52,862 bases of DNA from a bacterium. Lineage in GTDB: Bacteria; UBA10199; JACPAL01; GCA-016699445. The stretch spans positions 1-52,862 of the forward strand of contig DATIGE010000016.1 in NCBI GenBank assembly GCA_035454885.1, given 5' to 3'. Shown piece after piece: positions 46,903 to 52,862 of this stretch. Under the pieces are notes generated by a model that was not told the DNA's origin, ran no database searches, and saw only the letters and a list, made by a program, of their open reading frames with translations. Numbering within the stretch: position 1 is the stretch's first letter; each line of letters opens with the position of its first letter. The position numbers and the translations under genes are program-made.

Positions 46903-47931
46903 ATGTCAAAAACCGCCGCGGCCGTGGTTCCCATGCAGGAGGGAAGCCCCTGGCTCCTCTCCCGCCGGTGGGACCTGATTTTCTTGATCGGTGGCGCGAT
47001 CCTCGTGCCGCTGCCCCTGCTGATCAAGAACGGGTTCGGGCTCTCCGTCAGCGCGGTGAACCTGGCGGTCACGGTCCTGATCGGCGGCCCGCATCTCTTC
47101 GCGACGTTTTCCTACACCCTCCTGGAAAAACGTTTTTGGAAACAGCACCCGTTGTACGCGGCGGGGGCCCTGGCGATTCCCCCCCTCGTGATTTACCTCG
47201 GGCTCAATCACTTTCCGGTGCTCATCGGGATCTTCTTCTTCTGGGCCTCCATCCACATCCTCCATCAAGTTTGTTTTCTGGTGGATTGCTACCAGGCCAA
47301 GCGTGAGACCGCCGAGATCTGGTCCCGAGTCATCGACTACGCGGTCGTCTTCACGAGCATTTATCCGATCGCGTTCTACAAGCTGGCGAATGGCACGTTC
47401 GCGGTGGCGGGTCAGACGCTCAAGATCCCGTTCGTTCTGGGGAACCCGGCCGTTTTCGTCCTCATGTCTTCGCTTTTTGCCGTCGCGCTGGCCTTCTACG
47501 TCGGCAAGTGCGTCCGGGAGTGGAGGCGCGGGTCGCTCAGCGGGCCCAAGACCCTCCTCATCGCGGTGACCGTCGTGGTGTCGTTTCTGCTCCCTATTCC
47601 CAAAGACCTCGACGTCACCTTCCAGGGTTTCAACACCTGGCACTCTCTGCAATACATCGGGCTGGCCTGGTGGATCAACGTCCTGAGAAAGGAAAGGGCG
47701 GCGATCAGTTCGCCCTTCGTTCGGAAGATTTCGGGACGGGACCGGACACCCTACTTCTACGCCGCCTGTTTGGTCCCGACGCTGGCCTTTTTAGCCATCA
47801 TCGCGGTCCTCGTCAGGACGACCAGCCTGCCCTCGAACCAGTGCTATTTCATGGTGGTCTTGTCGGGTCTTCTCGCCCACTATTATTTTGATCACTGGGT
47901 TTTCACGAAGACCCAGGCGGTTGTCCCCTAA
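46903..47931 (+). CDS. Polytopic membrane protein with conserved-looking His clusters
   Basis: A 342-residue protein from the ATG at 46903 (AGGGGA seven bases upstream). About nine hydrophobic helices are visible. His residues cluster near membrane borders: GGPHLFATF, SIHILHQVCFLVDCY, FNTWHSLQYIGLAWW and LAHYYFDHWVFT. Such clusters recall membrane di-iron oxidases or Brp/Blh-like carotenoid enzymes, but no family signature is certain. Its stop overlaps that of the convergent acyl-CoA dehydrogenase by 4 bp. Confidence 0.68.
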   Translation: MSKTAAAVVPMQEGSPWLLSRRWDLIFLIGGAILVPLPLLIKNGFGLSVSAVNLAVTVLIGGPHLFATFSYTLLEKRFWKQHPLYAAGALAIPPLVIYLGLNHFPVLIGIFFFWASIHILHQVCFLVDCYQAKRETAEIWSRVIDYAVVFTSIYPIAFYKLANGTFAVAGQTLKIPFVLGNPAVFVLMSSLFAVALAFYVGKCVREWRRGSLSGPKTLLIAVTVVVSFLLPIPKDLDVTFQGFNTWHSLQYIGLAWWINVLRKERAAISSPFVRKISGRDRTPYFYAACLVPTLAFLAIIAVLVRTTSLPSNQCYFMVVLSGLLAHYYFDHWVFTKTQAVVP

Positions 47932-49079
47932 CAACCGATCTCGCGGGAGATGACGATTCGCTGGACCTCGGACGACCCCTCTCCGATTTCGAGCAGCCGC
48001 TGGTCTCGGTAAAATTTGGCGACGGGATATTCCTCCATCAGGCCGTAGCCGCCGTGGATCTGGACCGCCTGGTCGGCCACGCGCCCCATCACTTCCGAGC
48101 AATACAGTTTTGCGATCGCCGCTTCCTTCTTGAACGGGCGTCCCTGGTCCTTCAGCCAGCAGGCCTTGTAGAGATAGGTGCGGGCGAGTTCGATCTCCAT
48201 GGCCATGTCAGCCAGTTTGAAGGCGATGACCTGGTGCTTGCAGAGGGGTTGTCCGAAGGTCTTGCGCTCGTGCGAATATTTGAGCGCGGCTTCATAGGCC
48301 CCTTGTGCGCCCCCGAGGCCCATGGCGGCGATGGCAAGGCGGCCTCCATCCAATGTCGCCAGCATCTGGCGGTAGCCTCCGCCCTTGGGACCCAAGAGAT
48401 TCGCCTCCGGAACCTTCACGTCTTCGAAATAGAGCTCGCCAGTGTTCGAAGACCGCCAGGTCATCTTTCCGTGCATCTCCTTGGCGGTGAAGCCCGGCGT
48501 GTTTTGCTCCACGATGATGCACGAAATCTCTTTGACCCCGTCCGGTTTCTGCCCCGTCACCGCCTGGACCGTGACGCCGGCGGTGATCCTCGAGGCGGCA
48601 TTCGTGATGAAAATTTTGGAGCCGTTGACGATCCACTGGCCGTTCTTGAGCTCGGCGCGCGTCTTGGAATTACCCGCGTCGCTGCCGGCGTCGGGCTCGG
48701 TGAGTCCGAAACCCCAGAGTTTCTTGCCGCTGCAAAGATCCGGCAGGTACTTCCGCTTCTGATCTTCCGTGCCGAAATTGTAGATGGGGCCGATGCCCAA
48801 GCCGTTTTCGGCCGCGACCGTTGCCGCCTGGCAGCCGTCCACGCGAGCCAGTTCCTCGACGGCGATGATATAGGAGAGCGTGTCGAGACCTTGTCCGCCG
48901 TAGTCCGGCGAAACCGTGACGCCGAAGAGGCCGAGCTTTCCCATCTTCCCGACCAGGTCGAGAGAGAACTCCTCCTTCTCATCGAGCTTGTGCGCGACGG
49001 GCTTGATCTCTCCTTCCGCGAATTCACGGATGGTCTTTCGGAGCATATCCTGCTCCGGGCTTAAGTCGTAAGACAGCAT
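47928..49079 (-). CDS. Acyl-CoA dehydrogenase
   Basis: A 383-residue FAD enzyme making the alpha-beta double bond in acyl-CoA thioesters. The start at 49079 (MLSYDLSPEQDMLRKTIREF) has GAGGG upstream. Signature 1 is GFGLTEPDAGSDAGNSKT; the C-terminal signature QIHGGYGLMEEYPVAKFYRD then LLEIGEGSSEVQR carries the catalytic Glu in the position of short/medium-chain enzymes. Used in fatty-acid or branched-chain amino-acid breakdown. Chain length cannot be read. No other beta-oxidation gene is adjacent. Confidence 0.92.
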   Translation of the reverse strand: MLSYDLSPEQDMLRKTIREFAEGEIKPVAHKLDEKEEFSLDLVGKMGKLGLFGVTVSPDYGGQGLDTLSYIIAVEELARVDGCQAATVAAENGLGIGPIYNFGTEDQKRKYLPDLCSGKKLWGFGLTEPDAGSDAGNSKTRAELKNGQWIVNGSKIFITNAASRITAGVTVQAVTGQKPDGVKEISCIIVEQNTPGFTAKEMHGKMTWRSSNTGELYFEDVKVPEANLLGPKGGGYRQMLATLDGGRLAIAAMGLGGAQGAYEAALKYSHERKTFGQPLCKHQVIAFKLADMAMEIELARTYLYKACWLKDQGRPFKKEAAIAKLYCSEVMGRVADQAVQIHGGYGLMEEYPVAKFYRDQRLLEIGEGSSEVQRIVISREIGC

Positions 49080-49090
49080 GGATCCCTCAC

Positions 49091-49504
49091 TTAATCTGGC
49101 CAGCGAAGAACGCACTGGGTTTGCGACGAGCCGATGGTCATGGAGCAGGATCTCGACTGATTCTTCTGGTCGGTCGCCGAAACCCGGTACTTGCCGGCCG
49201 GGAGTTTCACGAGCAGCCAGGCCCCGTCGCAGAAGACGTCAAAGACGGACTTGCCGGAGCCTTCTTCATAGACCTTCACGTTGACGTCGCTATACAGGGC
49301 GCTGGAGACCGTTGCGAAGACGATCTTCATGGGGAATTCGGAGGTGCGCGGGTCATCCTTGGATTCGCCGATGCCGCTGCACAGGTAGGTCACGCCGTTC
49401 TTCTTTTTGACGGTGTCCGTCAATCCGAAAGACGACTCCGCCCCTGCCCCGGCGCTGGACGCCACAGACAGGATGACCAGCAAGGTCATGATGGATTTGT
49501 TCAT
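49091..49504 (-). CDS. Small secreted protein, paralog of the upstream gene
   Basis: A 137-residue exported protein from the ATG at 49504 (GGGGA about eight bases upstream; another ATG at 49510 overlaps the previous stop). Signal peptide SIMTLLVILSVASSAGAGA. The mature part has FPMKIVFATV, VNVKVYEEGSGKSVFDVFCD, LLVKLPAGKYRVSATDQ, and ends CVLRWPD. The same order is seen in the protein at 49507-49926, so the two are tandem paralogs with a carboxypeptidase-regulatory-like beta-sandwich look and a shared Cys. Function unknown. Confidence 0.75.
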   Translation of the reverse strand: MNKSIMTLLVILSVASSAGAGAESSFGLTDTVKKKNGVTYLCSGIGESKDDPRTSEFPMKIVFATVSSALYSDVNVKVYEEGSGKSVFDVFCDGAWLLVKLPAGKYRVSATDQKNQSRSCSMTIGSSQTQCVLRWPD

Positions 49505-49506
49505 AA

Positions 49507-49926
49507 TCATTTCCCCGCGACGTTTTTGGGCCAGGTGAGTTTCACGACGGTGCGCTTCACGCCCTCCTCGGGCTGCTTCTTCACCGTGAAGGGTTTGACC
49601 CGGGTCACCTTGTTTCGGTCGACGGCGACGACGTTGTAGTCGCCCTCCGGGAGTTTCATGAAGAGCCACGGTTTTTCGCACATCTTCTTGAAGATCGCGA
49701 TGCCGGAGGCGTTGAAGACCCGGACGTACGCACCGTCGTAGTGCTTGCCTGTTTCCGACTGGATCATGATTTTGACGGGAAAATTCCTGATGAGGTCGTC
49801 CTCCAGCTCACCCGGGGCGATGTTGCTGAAAAAGACCTTGTTCTGTCTTTCGATCGGTTGGGAGGCGGCCGGGGCCGCTCCCATCAAAAGGAAAAGGGCA
49901 GAAACGACGAGGGGCCGGAGTCGCAT
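49507..49926 (-). CDS. Small secreted protein
   Basis: A 139-residue exported protein, start at 49926 with signal peptide RPLVVSALFLLMGAAPAASQ. Mature part: FPVKIMIQSETGKHYDGAYV, IAIFKKMCEKPWLFMKLPEG, DYNVVAVDRNKVTRVKPFTV and VVKLTWP. It matches its downstream neighbour block for block (FP-K-I, a Cys followed by Trp-Leu, KLP-G-Y, LTWP/LRWP). Its TGA overlaps the neighbour's first possible ATG, so they form one operon. The LPEGDYNV/LPAGKYRV segment resembles domains of secreted adhesins and transthyretin-like folds. Confidence 0.75.
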   Translation of the reverse strand: MRLRPLVVSALFLLMGAAPAASQPIERQNKVFFSNIAPGELEDDLIRNFPVKIMIQSETGKHYDGAYVRVFNASGIAIFKKMCEKPWLFMKLPEGDYNVVAVDRNKVTRVKPFTVKKQPEEGVKRTVVKLTWPKNVAGK

Positions 49927-49972
49927 GTGTCCAAAAATACTCGGGATTCGGTTTCTAGACAAGGGCGAATCT

Positions 49973-50902
49973 TTGGGCTACCCAGTCGGGGTGGGCGAGC
50001 TCAAGAACCTGTTTTCGTGGTCCAAGTCGCGCGACGAGAAGTTTCGTGAATGCCCGCGCCAGTATTACTACCACCACTACGCGTCGTGGGGCGGCTGGGA
50101 CCGTCAAGCCGACCCCAAGGCCCGCGAAATCTACACCCTCAAGAACCTGAAGAGCCGGCATATGTGGCTGGGCGAGGTCGTCCACCACGTGATCGAGGAC
50201 GCCCTCAAGCACTACCGGGAGACCCGCGAGATGCCGACGGAGGCCTTTCTCGCGCGGCTCACCGAGACGATGCGCCGGAATTTTCGCGAATCCAAGTCGC
50301 GCCAGTACCAGGAGCGGCCCGGCAAGGCCTTCGGTCTCTACGAGCACGAGTACGAGTCCAATGTCCCCGACGCGAAATGGGCCGAGGTCCACGACAACGC
50401 CCGCCGCTGCTTTACGAATTTCGCGAACATCGTCTTTCCCGCCATGGCCAAGCCGATTCCCGTCGAGCGGTGGAAGCTGATCGAGACGATGCAGACCTTC
50501 GATTTCGAGGGGTCCCTCGTCTACGTGAAGATCGACTTCGCCTATGAAGACGACGAAGGGCTCAAGGTGGTCGACTGGAAGACGGGAAAGTCCGAGGATG
50601 TCGACAACGAGATCCAATTGGATTGCTACGGCATGTTCTCCAAGGAGCATTTCAAGATCCCGACGGAGAAGATCCAGACGGTCGAATGCAATGTCAATAG
50701 CGGCAAGTCGACCATCCGGACGATGATCGAGGCGAAGATCGACTTCGCCAAACACTACATCCGCAATTCCATCCACGGGATGAAAAAGGCCCTGGCCGAC
50801 CCCGAAAAGAACGTCGCCCGCGAGGAGGATTTCCCCTTCACGGAAAACGAGCAAACGTGCCGGTGGTGCAATTTCAAAAAGGTCTGCGCCAAGTGGACGT
50901 GA
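49973..50902 (+). CDS. Cas4/RecB-like PD-(D/E)XK nuclease with Fe-S cysteines
   Basis: A 309-residue nuclease. The start is probably the TTG at 49973, with AAGGG seven bases upstream; a GTG at 49991 is possible. The nuclease core is visible: GEVVHHVIEDAL, YVKIDFAYEDDEGLKVVDWKTGK with the metal-binding Asp and the Asp-x-Lys, and the QLDCYG motif. An early Cys (FRECPRQYYYHHY) and three near the end (CRWCNFKKVC) match the 4Fe-4S arrangement of Cas4 and AddB. No CRISPR array or cas gene is nearby. The TGA overlaps the helicase start (GTGA), so a joint role in DNA end processing or repair is inferred. Confidence 0.85.
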   Translation: MGYPVGVGELKNLFSWSKSRDEKFRECPRQYYYHHYASWGGWDRQADPKAREIYTLKNLKSRHMWLGEVVHHVIEDALKHYRETREMPTEAFLARLTETMRRNFRESKSRQYQERPGKAFGLYEHEYESNVPDAKWAEVHDNARRCFTNFANIVFPAMAKPIPVERWKLIETMQTFDFEGSLVYVKIDFAYEDDEGLKVVDWKTGKSEDVDNEIQLDCYGMFSKEHFKIPTEKIQTVECNVNSGKSTIRTMIEAKIDFAKHYIRNSIHGMKKALADPEKNVAREEDFPFTENEQTCRWCNFKKVCAKWT

Positions 50903-52452
50903 TCGAGATTACCTCCGAGTTCCGACGCGTCCTGGATCTCATGGAGAGAGGCTCATCCCATGTCTTTCTGACAGGCAAGGCCGGCACCGGAAAATCCACG
51001 CTCCTGAAGCACTTTCGGGAGACGACCGAAAAGAAGATCGCGGTTCTCGCCCCCACGGGCGTCGCGGCGGTGAACATCCGCGGCCAAACCGTCCATTCCT
51101 TTTTCGGTTTCCGGCCCGACATCACGGTCAAGGAGGCCAAACGCCTGGCGGGCCGCGCTCTGAGAGAGGAAGAGGACGGTCTCTACCGCGAACTGGACGC
51201 CGCCGTTATCGACGAGGTCTCCATGCTTCGCGCGGACGTCCTCGATTGCATCGACGCCTTCCTCAAGGTCGTCCGAAAGTCCAAGTTCCCTTTCGGCGGG
51301 CTCCGATTCGTCTTTATCGGCGACCTCTACCAGCTCCCGCCGGTCGTCACCTCGCGCGACAAGGCGGTCTTCGAGGAGCATTATGCGAGCCCCTACTTCT
51401 TCGACGCCAAGATCTTCCCCAAGCTCGCCTTGGAGCTGGTGGAGCTCGAGACGGTCTTTCGCCAGAAAGACCCGCGCTTTGTCGAACTGCTCAACTCCGT
51501 CCGGAACAACACACTCTCCGACGATCAGATCGAGGACTTGAACCGACGCTGCGAACCGGACTGGGAAGTTTCCGAAGGACTGACGGTCCACCTGACGGCG
51601 ACCAACGCGCAGGCCGCCGAGATCAATCACCGCAAGTTGCAGTCGTTGCCCGGGAGGCCTTTTTCCTACGAGGGCTTGGTGGAAGGCGATTTTCCCGATA
51701 AGGACCTGCCGACCGAACGCATTCTGAACCTCAAGACGGGCGCCCAGGTCATGCTCCTGAACAACGACTCCTTCGGCCGGTGGGTGAACGGGACGATGGC
51801 GGTCGTGACCGCGTTGAGCGACGGCCGGAAGGACGGGGAGGCCGAGGTGACTGTGGAGTTGGAGGACGGCCGCGAGTACGACCTGGCGCCCGCGCGTTGG
51901 GACCTCTTCCGCTACGCCCTGGACGCCAAGAGAAAGACGCTGACGACGGAGACCGTCGGGAGCTTCACCCAATACCCCGTCAAACTCGCCTGGGCGGTGA
52001 CCATCCACAAGTCCCAGGGCCGGACCTTCGACCGCGTCGTGATCGACGCCGGCCGGGGCATGTTCGCGCCCGGACAGATGTACGTCGCCTTGAGCCGTTG
52101 CCGGACCTTGGAGGGCCTCATCTTGACGAGGCCCGTGACCCGCTCGCACGTCTTCGTGGACCGGAGGATCGTCACCTTCATGACGAGGCACCGCTACCGG
52201 ACGGCGGAGGAGGCCTTTCCGCTGGAGCAGAAGAGAAAGATCATCGAGAGGGCCATCGGAGACGGCCACGATCTGGAGATCGTCTACTTGAAGCCGACGG
52301 ACGAGAAGTCCCGACGGGTCGTTCGGCCCGTTTCCATCGGTGACATGGAGTTTCAGGGAAAATCCTTCATCGGCCTGCGCGCCTATTGCGACAAGCGGCG
52401 CGAGGAGCGGACCTTCCGGGTGGATCGGATCTTGGAGATGCGGGTCGTTTAG
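50899..52452 (+). CDS. PIF1-family DNA helicase with C-terminal WYL domain
   Basis: A 517-residue superfamily 1B 5'-3' helicase from the GTG at 50899, which overlaps the nuclease stop. Motifs: Walker A VFLTGKAGTGKSTLL, LAPTGVAAVNIRGQTVHSFF (Ia), AAVIDEVSMLR (II), FIGDLYQLPPV (III), ETVFRQKD (IV), and WAVTIHKSQGRTFDRVVID then QMYVALSRCRTLEGL (V/VI). The last 75 residues (LEIVYLKPTDEKSRRVVRPV ... LRAYCDKRREERTFRVDRIL) are a WYL domain, a ligand- or ssDNA-binding module also found on Thermotoga PIF1. Expected to unwind forked or G-quadruplex DNA alongside the nuclease. Confidence 0.9.
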   Translation: MIEITSEFRRVLDLMERGSSHVFLTGKAGTGKSTLLKHFRETTEKKIAVLAPTGVAAVNIRGQTVHSFFGFRPDITVKEAKRLAGRALREEEDGLYRELDAAVIDEVSMLRADVLDCIDAFLKVVRKSKFPFGGLRFVFIGDLYQLPPVVTSRDKAVFEEHYASPYFFDAKIFPKLALELVELETVFRQKDPRFVELLNSVRNNTLSDDQIEDLNRRCEPDWEVSEGLTVHLTATNAQAAEINHRKLQSLPGRPFSYEGLVEGDFPDKDLPTERILNLKTGAQVMLLNNDSFGRWVNGTMAVVTALSDGRKDGEAEVTVELEDGREYDLAPARWDLFRYALDAKRKTLTTETVGSFTQYPVKLAWAVTIHKSQGRTFDRVVIDAGRGMFAPGQMYVALSRCRTLEGLILTRPVTRSHVFVDRRIVTFMTRHRYRTAEEAFPLEQKRKIIERAIGDGHDLEIVYLKPTDEKSRRVVRPVSIGDMEFQGKSFIGLRAYCDKRREERTFRVDRILEMRVV

Positions 52453-52469
52453 CCGGGCCCCTTTGCCCC

Positions 52470-52862
52470 CTAATCGCGTCTCAGCCTGCCTAGACAGTCA
52501 TGGATTTGAATGGGCTTGCCCATCATCTGGCATCGCATGCGTCCCCGCCTTGCCCGGTCTTCCGGCGTCGAGGGGGGCTCCGGCGGGGGCGGCGGCGATG
52601 GGTGGTCGACCCGGTCCAGGCAGGCCATGACGGCGATCATCTTGCCCTGCATGCGGCAGGCGGCCCTTTCCCGGTCCCTCCGTTCTCCGGCCGTCGGCGG
52701 GGTCGGCGGCGGCTCGAAGAGGGCGGCGACCCTTCGGTCGACGCAGTCTTGGATGGCGAAATGGGCGACGGCGGGTTTGGTGCCCAGGTAACGGGTCCGG
52801 CAGTCCGCCTCGATGGGACCCAAGCGAGGGTCGTCGGGCGGAAGCTCGTGAGTGGGCCGATA
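52470..52862 (-). CDS. Cys-repeat protein, partial
   Basis: The frame is open to the right edge, so the N-terminus is missing; 130 residues are visible. It contains three degenerate copies of a Cys-centred unit: DCRTRYLGTKPAVAHFAIQD then CVDR, ACRMQGKMIAVMACLDR, and RCQMMGKPIQIHDCLGR, roughly Cys-x(2)-(M)-G-K-x(4-5)-Cys-(L/V)-x-R, separated by Pro-rich linkers (PPPTPPTAGERRDRERA and PSPPPPPEPPSTPEDRARRG). The paired cysteines could form disulfides if exported. Family unknown. It is convergent with the helicase gene, 17 bp away. Confidence 0.65.
   Translation of the reverse strand, partial: YRPTHELPPDDPRLGPIEADCRTRYLGTKPAVAHFAIQDCVDRRVAALFEPPPTPPTAGERRDRERAACRMQGKMIAVMACLDRVDHPSPPPPPEPPSTPEDRARRGRMRCQMMGKPIQIHDCLGRLRRD

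Noticed and set aside
45630-47072. Full 480-residue frame of the Ala/Pro-rich protein
   Set aside because: The first 93 residues lie over the divergent membrane protein gene and precede an obvious signal/anchor at the ATG at 46793.
49973-50902. CRISPR-associated cas4
   Set aside because: The family resemblance is real, but there is no repeat-spacer array or other cas gene, and the partner is a PIF1-type helicase.

Overview
The window is GC-rich chromosomal DNA from a Gram-negative bacterium. It holds Sec/lipobox lipoproteins, a large outer-membrane beta-barrel with a C-terminal aromatic residue, F-type ATP synthase genes with split b'/b subunits, a bactofilin, and a very large Ser/Thr-kinase regulator fused to a sigma54 activator. 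This mix fits a deltaproteobacterial-type lineage (Myxococcota, Bdellovibrionota or related candidate phyla), but no rRNA or other taxonomic marker is present, so that is an inference. I saw no rRNA, tRNA, CRISPR array, insertion sequence or prophage.

Layout. 1-1593: two tandem paralogous surface lipoproteins (the first cut by the window edge). 1703-6256: an aminotransferase, an orphan protein with a JAMM-like motif, and a CstA transporter. 6283-8442: a VapBC module with a palindromic operator candidate, abutting an archaeal-type PEP carboxylase. 8479-12951: an orphan, a hotdog thioesterase, a SirB1-type protein, an M20 peptidase with a small zinc-ribbon protein, and an unannotated 32-residue membrane protein. 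13075-16522: tandem paralogous beta-propeller-like lipoproteins. 16672-21384: a 1570-residue kinase/ATPase/TPR/sigma54 regulator. 21404-25533: a membrane protein, two SDR enzymes around an alpha/beta hydrolase, and a PilZ protein. 25622-27409: a 27-residue basic protein overlapping endonuclease V, a gene-poor stretch, and two orphan small genes. 27440-31301: a porin and groESL.

31373-43594 is the housekeeping core: mnmE-mnmG-rsmG, two parS sites, parA-parB, bactofilin, then atpF'-F-H-A-G-D-C. The gidAB-parAB arrangement with parS suggests an origin-proximal position, although I see no oriC. The ATP synthase cluster lacks subunits a and c, and epsilon is reduced to its N-terminal domain, ending inside a repeat.

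43649-52862 is accessory: a hydrolase bracketed by 48-bp direct repeats, small membrane and secreted proteins, a flavin reductase, an acyl-CoA dehydrogenase, two tandem paralogous secreted proteins, a Cas4-like nuclease translationally coupled to a PIF1 helicase carrying a WYL domain, and a Cys-repeat protein cut by the right edge.

Three themes stand out: repeated tandem duplication of secreted proteins; REP-like palindromes of several families that sit exactly at gene 3' ends and often supply the stop codon; and multi-domain or coupled regulatory and DNA-repair proteins.
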